Assembly (NCBI RefSeq): GCF_014490665.1
Contig: NZ_CP061038.1
Coordinates: forward strand, 620,001 to 684,000
Source of the DNA: Sphingomonas alpina
Lineage (GTDB): Bacteria > Pseudomonadota > Alphaproteobacteria > Sphingomonadales > Sphingomonadaceae
Length of the DNA stretch: 64,000 nucleotides
Direction: 5' to 3'
The stretch's first letter is position 1; the number at the start of each line of letters is the position of its first letter. Made by a program: the position numbers and the translations under genes. Shown here one piece after another: positions 54,985 through 64,000 of the stretch. The notes under the pieces were generated by a model. It was given only the letters and a program-made list of their open reading frames with translations, searched no databases and had not been told where the DNA came from.

Positions 54985-57900
54985 ATGCGTCATTTGCTTA
55001 CCACCACCTGCCTCACGCCGATCCTGTTCGTCGCGCTGCCCGCCGTCGCCCAAACCACGATCACCACCAAAGTGACGACGCCGGTATTGACCGCCACCGC
55101 AGCGAATGGCCAGCCTTCGGATGTCACCATCACCTCGACCGGTTCGGTCGAGCCAACCGGTGGCAACGCGGTGACGCTCAACAGCGCGAACAATATCAAG
55201 AATGAGGGCAAGATCCTCATCAGCAACGCCAGCAATGCGAACGGCATCTTCGTTGCGGCAGGCGGCTCGGGCACGATCACCAACAGCGGGTCGATCGTGA
55301 TCGACGAAACCTATACCCCGACCGACACCGACAATGACGGTGATCTCGACGGGCCGTTCGCGCAAGGCACCAACCGCTTCGGTATTCGTACTGCCGATGG
55401 CGCGGGATTCACCGGCAGCATCGTCAACACCGGCACGATCACCGTCGAAGGCAATGATTCGGGCGGCATCCGGCTCGGCGGCCCGCTGACCGGATCGGTA
55501 ACCAGTAGTGGCACGATCACCGTCACGGGCGATCGCGCGGTCGGTGTCCGCACGGATGCGGTGTCGGGCAATGTGGCACTGAGCGGCACGATCAGCGTGC
55601 AGGGCAAGGATGCGATCGGCGTTGCCGCAGATGGTGATATTGGTGGCCGATTCTCCGTCCAGGGCAATGTCACCTCGACCGGGTATCGTACCCTCACCGG
55701 CGATCAGACCAAGCTCGATGCCGATGATCTGCTGCAGGGCGGGCCGGCGGTCCGGGTTTCGGGCAATGTCGGCGGTGGCATCCTGTTCGACGCGCCACCG
55801 CCGGACCTGGTCAGCAGCGATCCCGATGAAGACAAGGACGGCATTCCCGACGCGCAGGAAGGCACTGCGAAGATCACCTCCAATGGATCGGCGCCAGCGG
55901 TCCTGATCGGTTCCGCGACGCGCGACCTGACGATCGGCGCGGTGGCCGGCGATACCGGCAGCCATTCGGTCGTGAACAAGGGGACCATTACCGGCAACGG
56001 CATTTACAACGGGGTCGATGCAACCGGCATGTCGATCGGTGGCCAGGGCCATGCGGTCAATCTGGGCAACGGCATTTCGAACTCGGGCACTATTCAGGCC
56101 ACTGGCAAGGCAAATGCCACCGCACTCAAGATCGGCGCCGGCACGACGATGCTGGAAACCGTCAACAGCGGTACGATCGCGGCCACGGGCGGCGGGGATT
56201 CCGCCTATCAGGCTCGCGCGGTCTCGGTCGAGGCGGGGGCATCGATGCCGACTCTGCGCAACAGCGGGACGATCAGCGCCACGACGGCCGCCCTGGGCAC
56301 GGCAACCGCAATTTACGACGCCTCTGGAACGCTCAAGCTGATCGAGAATAGCGGCGTCATCGGCGCAACCGGATCGACCGACGTGAACCGCAACATCGCC
56401 ATTGACCTTCGCTCGGTGACGAGCGGCGCGACCATCAAGCAGCTGGTGGCGGCGACGGGCAAGACGGCGCCGTCCATCACCGGCGTCATCCTGCTCGGCA
56501 GCGGCAACGACCTGTTCGACCTGGCCGACGGGTCTTATGGTGGCAATGTCGACTTCGGCGCGGGCGACAACAAGTTCGCCCTGAGCGGAGATGCAGCCCA
56601 GGCCGGGGCAATCCGCTTCGGGAGCGGCGCCGATACATTGTCGCTTGCGGGCACCGCCAGGACCAATGGCGACGCCTTTTTCGGCACTGGCACCAATACC
56701 ATGAGCCTCGCCGACAGTTCATCACATACCGGCCGCATTCAGTTCGAAGACGGTGCTGATACGCTCACTTTATCGGGGACCTCGAAGATCATCGGTGATG
56801 TCGATCTCGGCTTTGGCGCAGACACGCTGACGCTGGGCGCGGGCACTGCGATACGCGGCAATCTCTTCCGGGCAAGCGGCGCCGCGGCCAACATTTCCGG
56901 CCTGCTCGATCTTGCCAATACCGGCACGGTCGCTCTGTCCTCGCTCAACGTCACGGCGACCGGCATGATCGGCGTCAACATCAGCACTGCGCTGGGCAGT
57001 TCGACGACCTACGATGTTTCCGGCAACGCGACCTTTGCCGCCGGCTCCAAAGTGCTGGTGCGCCTCGACAGCGTCACCCGTGCACCCGGCGTCTACACCA
57101 TCGTGCGTGCGGGCAGCATCACGGGTGGCAGCAATCTGGTCGCGAGCGACATGCTGTTGCCTTTCCTGTTTACCGGCAACCTGACCACCGACCCGTCCAA
57201 CACGTCGATCAAGCTGACCATCGGGCGCAAGAGCGCGACACAGCTCGGCGTGACGAGCGGCTCGGCCGGCGCGCTGGACGCGGTCTTTGCGGTGATCGAC
57301 AAGGATGCGAAGATTTCGTCGACGATCCTCGCGATCGGCGATGGTGAGACATTCCGTCAGCGCTATTCCAGCTTTCTGCCCGATTATGCCGGCGGCGTAT
57401 TCGAATCGGTCACTCAGGCATCCCGCGCCACCGCCCGGTTCCTGCAGGATCCCAATCCGAACATTGCTGATATGGGGCAATGGGGCTTTTGGCTGCAGCA
57501 GGTTGCCTGGGGCACATCGAAGAATCTCGGTAAGAGCTCGGCCTATGACGTCACTGGTTATGGCATCAACGGGGGCTGGAGCTCGATCTGGGAGCGGCGG
57601 GGCGTGTCGGCGCCGGCGTGGCCTATCTGAGCGGTACCGATGGGGATGGCTCCAACGATAACGAAATCCAGTCGAGCCAGTATGAAGCGGCGATCCACTG
57701 GCGTGTGCGCTGGGGTGGACTGGCGGCCAGCGCCCGCGCTTCGGCCGCGACGATCAACTTCGACAGCGTGCGGCGCTTTGACGGCGTTGCCAACAATCAG
57801 GAGTTCAACCGCACTGCCGATGGCAAATGGAACGGCAAGCTCTATTCCGCCGCCGGCGCTCTGTCCTATGACGTCCGGGTCGGCAAACGGCTGCACCTCC

Positions 57901-58319
57901 GCCCGATCGCCGCGATCGATTATTACCGGCTGACCGAGCAGGCGCATACCGAAACGGGCGGTGGTGACGCGTTCAACCTGATCGTCAACAAGCGCAAGAG
58001 CGACGAACTGGCTGCGACCGGCTCGGTCCAGCTCGGTTATGATTTCGGCAGCCTCGATCCCGAGGGCACCTGGATGCGGCTCAATCTGGAAGGTGGCCGG
58101 CGCGAGATCGTCGGCGGATCGCTCGGCCCGACGGTCGCGCGCTTCTCGACCGGCAACAGCTTCACCTTGACCCCGGAAGACCGCGAAAGCGGCTTTATCG
58201 GCCGGCTCGGTGTCTCCGGCGGTCGCGGGCCGTTCGCCCTCACCGCCGAGGGGAGCGCGGAACAGCAGCAGGGCCATGCCGCCATTGCGTTCCGGCTCGG
58301 GTTGAAGATCGGCATGTGA
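54985..58319 (+). pseudogene. Autotransporter with beta-barrel, single-base frameshift
   Basis: Large surface protein (about 1110 residues when restored): signal peptide ending AVA-QT, passenger of repetitive beta-helix character (repeated NSGTI and ADTLTL motifs), then a C-terminal autotransporter barrel. Reading frame breaks near 57577: upstream YGINGGW, downstream ELDLGAAGRVGAGVAYLSGTDGDG. Adding one G in TGGA (57577-57580) gives YGINGGWELDLGAAGRVGAG. The upstream part ends at 57630 out of frame. It lies 120 bp after the STN receptor, with its own ribosome site GAGGA, and could be under the same sigma factor. Frameshift may be a sequencing error. Confidence 0.88.
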
Positions 58320-58326
58320 CGGTCCC

Positions 58327-58358
58327 GAACCGTCCCCCGCGCAGGTGGGGGACGGTTC
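58327..58358. terminator. Terminator-like hairpin after the autotransporter
   Basis: GAACCGTCCCCC (58327-58338) pairs with GGGGGACGGTTC (58347-58358) in a perfect 12-bp stem with an eight-base loop. It starts seven bases after the autotransporter stop. There is no T run on the plus strand, so it may work with Rho or as a 3' end stabiliser. Confidence 0.75.
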
Positions 58359-58456
58359 GAATGACAGTTCGAATATCGGGCTGATCTTGCGGTTGGGCGG
58401 CTGGAATCACGTGATCCTTCACGGCTTGCTTACCATTCGGGCGTATCGCTGGCGCC

Positions 58457-59752
58457 ATGTTTCACGACACCGCCCTCGCGCGCGCCACCACGGCCGATCC
58501 GCGGCCGACATCCGCCGTCAGCACCGGGTGCGGTATGGCCGGTCTTGCCGGCCTGCTGATCTGGATCGCTCTGGCGCGCTATTACAATATGGACGGCCCC
58601 TATGCCGCACTGGTCAATGTTGCGGCATGCGGCGTACCGATGGTGCTATGGTCGGTGCTGGTCGACAAGGTTTACCTCAACCCAACCACCGGCATCGACT
58701 GGTCCTCGCCCAAGCCATGGCGCGAAACGATCGATATCAGCCTGACCAAGTTGGCCGGGCTATGGGTCACCTGGGCCGCGATCGCCCTTATCTACGCGAC
58801 CGAACGATTCTACTGGCAGGGCAATTTCGCATTCTCGATGTGGTGCTTCCAGATGGCGGCACCTGTCTTGTTCGCCCTGTCGATACCCTATGTGCTGTGG
58901 ATGGACCGCCGCACGATCGAACCGAAGGACGGTGCCTGGGCACTCGGCGCCTGGCTGATGGGCTTGAAAGAGCCGATCGAGAAGGAAGCGATCTACAATC
59001 ATCTGCGCGGCTGGGGGGTGAAGGCATTCTTCCTCGCCTTCATGCTCGCGATCGTGCCCGGCGGCTTTGGCGAATTCATTCGCGGCGACGTCTCGCAGGT
59101 ACTGCGCGACCCGGTCGCGCTCGCCAACTGGCTGATCACCTTCATGTTCCTGATGGATGTCGCCTTTGCGACGGTCGGCTATATCCTCACTTTCCGTCCG
59201 CTCGATTCGCATATCCGCACCGCGACGCCGTATGCCGCGGGCTGGATGAGCGCGCTGATCTGCTACCCGCCATTCATCCTGATGGCCGAAAATGGACCGC
59301 TCGATTATCATCCCGGCACGTCGGAATGGTCGGTCTGGTTCGCCGGACATCCGATCATCCTGAGCCTGGTCGGCGCGGTATTGGTCGGGCTGACTGCGAT
59401 CTACGCTTGGGCGACGATCGCGTTCGGCTTCCGTTTTTCCAACCTGACGCATCGCGGTATCCTGACGCATGGGCCCTATGCCTTTTCGCGCCACCCGGCC
59501 TATCTGTCCAAGAATCTGTTCTGGTGGATCTCGACCATTCCGTTCCTGACCACCGGCAGCCTGACCGATGCGGTGCGTGCGACGATCCTGCTGAGCGCGG
59601 TTAGCGGCGTCTATTACTGGCGCGCACGGACCGAGGAACGGCATCTCGGCCTCGATCCGGCCTATCGGGAATATTCCGCCTGGATGGCGCGCAACGGCCT
59701 GATCCCGCGCTTCTTTGCCTGGGCGATGGGAAAAGCCCCGCCCCAGAAATAA
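58457..59752 (+). CDS. Multi-spanning membrane protein with ICMT/PEMT-type methyltransferase domain
   Basis: 431-residue polytopic membrane protein. The C-terminal half has the isoprenylcysteine carboxyl methyltransferase/phospholipid methyltransferase signature: GILTHGPYAFSRHPAYLSKNLFWW and ARTEERHLGLDPAYREYSAW, the SAM-binding part of that fold. The N-terminal half has several extra helices without a recognised domain, so it is longer than single-domain bacterial ICMT proteins. Substrate unknown; membrane lipid or isoprenoid methylation is likely. Confidence 0.85.
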   Translation: MFHDTALARATTADPRPTSAVSTGCGMAGLAGLLIWIALARYYNMDGPYAALVNVAACGVPMVLWSVLVDKVYLNPTTGIDWSSPKPWRETIDISLTKLAGLWVTWAAIALIYATERFYWQGNFAFSMWCFQMAAPVLFALSIPYVLWMDRRTIEPKDGAWALGAWLMGLKEPIEKEAIYNHLRGWGVKAFFLAFMLAIVPGGFGEFIRGDVSQVLRDPVALANWLITFMFLMDVAFATVGYILTFRPLDSHIRTATPYAAGWMSALICYPPFILMAENGPLDYHPGTSEWSVWFAGHPIILSLVGAVLVGLTAIYAWATIAFGFRFSNLTHRGILTHGPYAFSRHPAYLSKNLFWWISTIPFLTTGSLTDAVRATILLSAVSGVYYWRARTEERHLGLDPAYREYSAWMARNGLIPRFFAWAMGKAPPQK

Positions 59753-59793
59753 ACGTCATACTCAGGTTCCGCACGACGAGCACGTACGCGAAA

Positions 59794-61167
59794 TCAGAAG
59801 CGCATCTCGTCATAGACCTTCGAGACGTCGCCGCCCCAAGCGCCGTGATACCGCTCGAGCAGCACTTCGGCCGGGACCTTGCCGGACCGCACGATGTCGC
59901 GCAACGGATCGAGGAACCCCGTCTCGTTGCTGCCCGATGCATCGACGCGCGCCCGAGCAGTCAGCCCGGCATTGGCGATGTCGAGTACCTCACCGGCGAT
60001 ATCGCGCAATGTGCCGCCGCCCGGAATGGGCGCATTCAGCGCCAGTTTCGGCACCGCGTCGCGCAGCGCCTGGCGTTCCTCGATCGTCCAGTGCTTGACC
60101 ACATCCCAGGCCGCGTCGAGCGCGCCATTGTCGTAGAGCAGGCCGACCCACAGAGCGGGCAGGGCGCAGATCTTGTTCCACGGCCCGCCATCGGCACCGC
60201 GCATTTCCAGGAAAGTCTTGAGCCGCACTTCGGGAAAGGCGGTCGAGAGATGGTCGGCCCAGTCGTCGACCGTTGGCTTTTCGCCCGGCAGAACCGAAAG
60301 TTCGCCTTTCAGGAAGTCGCGGAAGCTGAGGCCCGCGGCGTCGATGTACCTGCCGTCACGGTAGACGAAGTACATCGGTACATCGAGCGCATAGTCGGCA
60401 TAACGTTCATAGCCAAACCCGTCCTCGAACACGAAGGGCAGCATGCCGGTTCGCGCCGGGTCGGTGTCCGACCAGATATGGCTGCGATAGGACAGCATGC
60501 CGTTCGGCTTGCCCTCGGTGAACGGTGAATTGGCGAACAGGGCGGTAGCGAGCGGCTGCAGCGCCAGGCCGACGCGGAACTTCTTCGCCATATCGGCTTC
60601 GGTTTCATAGTCGAGATTGACCTGGATCGTGCAGGTGCGGAGCATCATGTCGAGCCCCATCGAGCCGACGCGCGGCATGTGCCGCAGCATGATTGCATAG
60701 CGCCCCTTGGGCATGATCGGCAGTTCCGCGCGGCTTTTGTCGGGCCACATGCCCAGGCCGAGAAAGCCGATGCCGAACTTGTCGCCGATCGCCTTGACCT
60801 GTTCGAGATGGCGGCCGGTCTCGGCGCAGGTCTCATGCAGATTGTCGAGCGGTGCGCCCGACAGCTCGAACTGTCCGGCCGGTTCCAGGCTGATGCTGCC
60901 GTCGGCGCCACTCAGCGCGATGACCTTCCCGCCCTCCAGCACCGGACGCCAGCCATAGCCGGTCAGTGCGTCGAGCAGGTCCTTGATTCCGCCTGCCTCG
61001 TCATAGCTCGGGGCGTGGTGATCGGTCAGCGAGTAGACGAACTTCTCATGCTCGGTGCCGATGCGCCAATCCTTGATCGGCTTCTCGCCCTTGGCGAAGC
61101 TTGCGACGAGTTGATCGCGGCTCTCGATGACCGCTGCGTTGTTCTTTGAAACGGTCTTCGTGCTCAT
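59794..61167 (-). CDS. gshA: Glutamate-cysteine ligase (GCS2, plant/proteobacterial type)
   Basis: First enzyme of glutathione synthesis, ATP-dependent joining of glutamate and cysteine. 457 residues of the plant-type family: WRIGTEHEKFVYSL near residue 34, GSISLEPAGQFELSGAP, a CTIQVNLDYETEADMAKKFRV segment, EMRGADGGPWNKICALPALWVGLLYD and a C-terminal TLRDIAGEVLDIANAGL. ATG 61167 is preferred over 61176 (MRAMSTK). Tandem with rsmE on the same strand, as is usual in related genomes. Confidence 0.93.
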   Translation of the reverse strand: MSTKTVSKNNAAVIESRDQLVASFAKGEKPIKDWRIGTEHEKFVYSLTDHHAPSYDEAGGIKDLLDALTGYGWRPVLEGGKVIALSGADGSISLEPAGQFELSGAPLDNLHETCAETGRHLEQVKAIGDKFGIGFLGLGMWPDKSRAELPIMPKGRYAIMLRHMPRVGSMGLDMMLRTCTIQVNLDYETEADMAKKFRVGLALQPLATALFANSPFTEGKPNGMLSYRSHIWSDTDPARTGMLPFVFEDGFGYERYADYALDVPMYFVYRDGRYIDAAGLSFRDFLKGELSVLPGEKPTVDDWADHLSTAFPEVRLKTFLEMRGADGGPWNKICALPALWVGLLYDNGALDAAWDVVKHWTIEERQALRDAVPKLALNAPIPGGGTLRDIAGEVLDIANAGLTARARVDASGSNETGFLDPLRDIVRSGKVPAEVLLERYHGAWGGDVSKVYDEMRF

Positions 61168-61215
61168 GGCGCGCATGTAGCGCTGGCAGGGGCGGGGCGC
61201 TAGTGGGGTGGAATA

Positions 61216-61956
61216 TTACCAGTCGCCGCGCACCGCCATCCACACCGATAAGGCCGCTGCCGCGGCGGTGTCCGCGCGGAGGATGCGTGGGCCGAGGCCG
61301 ATCCCGACAGCACTCGGCACGGCTCGAATCGCCTCGCGTTCGTCGCTATCGAATCCGCCCTCCGGGCCGATAAGAATCGCTGCCGGGCCAGTCGCACTGT
61401 GCATCGCGTCGAACGCCGGCACGCCGCCGGTTTCGTCAGCGAAGAACAGGGCCCGTCCTGTCGGCCAGTCGCGCAGCAAGGCGGTGAGCTTCACCGGTTC
61501 GACCAACTCCGGAATCGCGGTGCGCCCGCATTGCTCGGCCGCTTCGATCATATGCGCGCGCAGCCGGTCGAGGTTGAGCCGGTCGACCACCGTCCGCCGC
61601 GTCAGCACCGGTACGATCCGTGCGGCGCCCAGCTCGCACGCCTTTTCAATCGCCCAGTCGATCCGGCCCTTTTTCAGCGGCGCCATGCACAGCCAGAGGT
61701 CGGGCACGGCCTCACGCTCGCGCAGGCGGCCGGTCACGTCGAGCATCAGGTCGCGCTTGCCGATCGCGCTGGCCACGCCCAGCCATTCGCCGGTCCGGTC
61801 ATCGAACAGCTTGACCGGATCGCCGACCTTCATGCGCATGACGGAGACGAGATAATGCGCCTGCGGTCCGTCGATCCGGATCGTCCCGGGCGCGAGTTCG
61901 GTATCGACGAACAGGCGCGGCGTGGATTGCGGCGGCCAGGCAGGGGTGGCGGGCAT
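61216..61956 (-). CDS. rsmE: 16S rRNA (uracil-1498-N3)-methyltransferase
   Basis: SPOUT-class rRNA methyltransferase. The N-terminal PUA-like part PRLFVDTELAPGTIRIDGPQAHYLVSVMRMK and the C-terminal SAM knot IGPEGGFDSDEREAI followed by LGPRILRADTAAAAAL are diagnostic. 246 residues. ATG 61956 chosen; the longer frame starts in non-homologous sequence. About 50 bp upstream of gshA in the same direction. Confidence 0.95.
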   Translation of the reverse strand: MPATPAWPPQSTPRLFVDTELAPGTIRIDGPQAHYLVSVMRMKVGDPVKLFDDRTGEWLGVASAIGKRDLMLDVTGRLREREAVPDLWLCMAPLKKGRIDWAIEKACELGAARIVPVLTRRTVVDRLNLDRLRAHMIEAAEQCGRTAIPELVEPVKLTALLRDWPTGRALFFADETGGVPAFDAMHSATGPAAILIGPEGGFDSDEREAIRAVPSAVGIGLGPRILRADTAAAAALSVWMAVRGDW

Positions 61957-62099
61957 GATACCGTTCCTAGCCAAGCTCTGCTCTGCCGTCACCCCGTCGA
62001 GGCGAAAGGCCAAGCACCGCTTGCATCCGCGAAAGCGAAGCTCGGTCGCGGGCGCGCGCGGTAGGTCGTAGAGAGGTCGGCACGCAAAGGGAGCTGCTC

Positions 62100-62732
62100 A
62101 TGCCGACCACCGCCAGCCTGATTGCCTTTGGTCTCCTCGCACTGGGCATGGCGCTGACGCCGGGGCCGAACATGATCTATCTGATCTCGCGTTCGATCGG
62201 CCAGGGTCCCAAGGCGGGCTTCATCTCGCTTGGCGGCGTGGCGCTCGGTTTCCTGTTCTACATGCTGTGCGCGGCCTTCGGCATCACTGCGTTCATGATG
62301 GCAGTGCCCTTCGCCTATGATGCATTGCGGATCGGCGGCGCGGTCTACCTCCTCTATCTCGCCTGGCAGGCGATCAAGCCGGGCGGCCGGTCGCCCTTCC
62401 AGGTGCGCGACCTGCCGGTCGATGGCCCGCGCCGCCTGTTCGCGATGGGCTTCGTCACTAACCTTCTGAATCCGAAGATCGCGGTGATGTATCTCTCGCT
62501 GCTGCCGCAGTTCATCGACCCGCACCGCGGCAGCGTGCTGGTTCAGTCGCTGGTGCTGGGCTCGGTGCAGATCGTGGCGAGCGTCAGCGTCAATGCGATG
62601 GTCGCGGTGATGGCCGGATCGATCGCCACCTTCCTTGCCGGCCGGCCGCGCTGGGCGACGATCCAGCGCTGGATCATGGCGACCATGCTCGGCGGGTTGG
62701 CGGTGCGCATGGCGACCGAAGCGCGGCGGTAG
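62100..62732 (+). CDS. LysE/RhtB family amino-acid exporter
   Basis: 210-residue inner-membrane exporter with about six helices. Family start LIAFGLLALGMALTPGPNMIYLISRSIGQG, and GFVTNLLNPKIAVMYLSLLPQF in pattern. Could export homoserine, threonine or a related compound; substrate not predictable. Begins with the leading ATG at 62100. Divergent from rsmE. Confidence 0.92.
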   Translation: MPTTASLIAFGLLALGMALTPGPNMIYLISRSIGQGPKAGFISLGGVALGFLFYMLCAAFGITAFMMAVPFAYDALRIGGAVYLLYLAWQAIKPGGRSPFQVRDLPVDGPRRLFAMGFVTNLLNPKIAVMYLSLLPQFIDPHRGSVLVQSLVLGSVQIVASVSVNAMVAVMAGSIATFLAGRPRWATIQRWIMATMLGGLAVRMATEARR

Positions 62733-62799
62733 GGAATCACTGTTCTTGCCATTCCGATCGTCATGATATGATATCGCCCCGACAACGGGGAGGATCATC

Positions 62800-63210
62800 A
62801 TGAAGAGTCATCTTGCGGCGATTGGCATGCTCATGTGCCTCGCCGGGTGTTCGAAGACCGAAGAAGCGACTGGCGAAGCGCAACATCAAGGGCGCTATGT
62901 CGGGATTGGCATTTACAGCCCGAGCAAGCTCTGGGCGCTGCTGAAACCTGCCAACCCGTCCAAGGACAAGGCGGCTGCGACGCTCGAGGACGATAGCCAT
63001 GTCATCGTGGTGGTCGACAGCAAGACGGGCGAAGTGCGTCAGTGCGGCAATCTTTCGGGCTATTGTGTCCGGATGAATCCATGGGGCGGATCCGCACCTG
63101 TCGCGCCGGCCAGCCTGACCAAGCATGCGGCCGATCTGGCGGGCGAAGAGGCGGCCAGGGAGACGACCACGGTCAGCAATGCCGCCGACCCGATGCCCAA
63201 CGCTCGCTGA
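62800..63210 (+). CDS. Small predicted lipoprotein
   Basis: 136-residue protein with lipobox LAGC (Cys about residue 17). The mature part has GRYVGIGIYSPSKLWALLKPANPS and DSHVIVVVDSKTGEVRQCGNLSGYCVRMNPW in pattern, with two further cysteines, and a disordered tail. Conserved-looking in style with sphingomonad lipoproteins, function unknown. Ribosome site GGGGAGG about 9 bp before ATG. Confidence 0.82.
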   Translation: MKSHLAAIGMLMCLAGCSKTEEATGEAQHQGRYVGIGIYSPSKLWALLKPANPSKDKAAATLEDDSHVIVVVDSKTGEVRQCGNLSGYCVRMNPWGGSAPVAPASLTKHAADLAGEEAARETTTVSNAADPMPNAR

Positions 63211-63255
63211 TCGGAAGCCTGTTGCCGATCGCGGCGCATGGTCTAGACACGCCGC

Positions 63256-64000
63256 ATGTCGCCCGCCGAAATCACGCCTGACACCGAACATCGCGGCCTG
63301 GTCGGTGCACTGCCCGCCGTGCTTCGCCCCTTTGCGCTGCTTGCGCGGTTCGATCGGCCGATCGGCTGGTGGCTGCTGTTCTGGCCCGGCGCCTGGGCGG
63401 TCGCGCTGTCCGGCGGAGCGATCGAGCGCTGGGACCTGATCGCGTGGCTGCTGCTCGGCGCGATCGCGATGCGTGGCGCGGGGTGCGTCTATAACGACAT
63501 CGTCGATCGCGATCTCGACAAGCAGGTCGCCCGCACGCGCAGCCGGCCGCTGGCGAGCGGTGCGGTGTCGCTCAAGGCGGCCTGGGCCTGGCTCGTACTG
63601 CTGTGCCTGATCGGGCTCGGGGTGCTGGTGCAGTTGCGCCCCTACGCCGCCGTGGTTGCGCTGCTCAGTCTCGCACCGGTCGCCGCCTATCCGTTCATGA
63701 AGCGCATCACCTGGTGGCCCCAGGCGTGGCTCGGTATCGTGTTCTCCTGGGCAGCGCTGGTCGGGTGGAGCCAGATCGCCGGTACGCTGACCGTGGCGGG
63801 CCTGCTGCTCTATGCCGGGTCGATCGCCTGGGTGATCGGGTATGACACGATCTATGCGCTGCAGGACCGTGAGGATGACGCGTTGATCGGCGTGCGCTCC
63901 TCCGCTTTGCGCATGGGTACGAAGGTGCGGCCCGGTGTCGCAGGCTTCTATGCGGCGGCGCTGGCGTTGTGGGGCGGGGCGATCTGGTTGATCCGGCCCG
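63256..64000 (+). CDS. ubiA: 4-hydroxybenzoate octaprenyltransferase, 5' part
   Basis: Membrane prenyltransferase of ubiquinone synthesis, attaching the polyprenyl chain to 4-hydroxybenzoate. The frame is open from ATG 63256 to the window end, 248 residues so far of a usual 290-310. Both Asp-rich motifs are present: NDIVDRDLDKQ (about residue 78) and YDTIYALQDREDD (about residue 197). Hydrophobic helices alternate as expected. The 3' end lies outside the window. Confidence 0.95.
   Translation, partial: MSPAEITPDTEHRGLVGALPAVLRPFALLARFDRPIGWWLLFWPGAWAVALSGGAIERWDLIAWLLLGAIAMRGAGCVYNDIVDRDLDKQVARTRSRPLASGAVSLKAAWAWLVLLCLIGLGVLVQLRPYAAVVALLSLAPVAAYPFMKRITWWPQAWLGIVFSWAALVGWSQIAGTLTVAGLLLYAGSIAWVIGYDTIYALQDREDDALIGVRSSALRMGTKVRPGVAGFYAAALALWGGAIWLIRP

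Overview
The window looks like chromosomal DNA of a Sphingomonas-like alphaproteobacterium (Sphingomonadaceae). The basis is high GC with GC-rich third positions, the rsmE / glutamate-cysteine ligase / ubiA neighbourhood, large TonB-dependent receptors, many secreted or lipoprotein genes, and short palindromic intergenic repeats. The genus assignment is an inference from gene content and style; there is no rRNA gene in the window.

Layout. 1-5.3 kb: 3' end of gamma-glutamyltransferase, an AbgB-like M20 amidohydrolase, a Nramp metal transporter, MTA phosphorylase and a DUF2147 protein. 5.4-10.1 kb: a chaperone-usher pilus locus of the spore-coat-U (SCPU) type with a frameshifted usher. 10.1-15.4 kb: DNA glycosylase, ferredoxin, a lipoprotein, rlmB, a frameshifted M28 peptidase and tRNA-Tyr. 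16-29 kb: an accessory-looking stretch with a TonB receptor, two paralogous four-cysteine secreted proteins, a PhoD phosphatase, two tandem Tat-exported amidases, a TetR regulator and a ceramidase-family membrane protein. 29.2-37.7 kb: RidA and a complete histidine utilisation locus, hutDUGHI (minus) divergent from hutFC (plus), with a HutC-type operator between the arms. 38-46 kb: small metabolic and regulator genes, including a TetR-SDR unit with two matching operators and a MerR/Old-Yellow-Enzyme divergent pair. 44-50.7 kb: an aminotransferase and, further on, the methionine salvage genes mtnA, mtnC, mtnD and mtnB, then tRNA-Gly. 50.9-58.3 kb: an ECF sigma / FecR / STN-TonB receptor signalling set followed by a frameshifted autotransporter. 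58.4-64 kb: an isoprenylcysteine-methyltransferase-like membrane protein, glutamate-cysteine ligase, rsmE, a LysE exporter, a lipoprotein and the 5' part of ubiA.

How genes work together. The hut genes degrade histidine through urocanate, imidazolonepropionate, formimidoylglutamate and formylglutamate (the HutF/HutG route), and HutC probably represses both arms from one site. Methionine salvage is nearly complete in the window: mtnP at 4 kb makes methylthioribose-1-phosphate, mtnA-B-C-D process it, and the aminotransferase at 44 kb could perform the last step.

Most notable. (1) A two-copy intergenic element (11229-11491 and 41805-42062) made of short AACAGCCAG-type repeats, an identical 18-bp palindrome and a conserved 27-bp tail at fixed spacing; both copies lie between convergent genes. 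(2) Four genes (usher, M28 peptidase, hutH, autotransporter) are each broken by one single-base indel, three of them lying in or beside short homopolymers, which suggests sequence error at least as much as real decay. (3) Legible operators for HutC, TetR and MerR.
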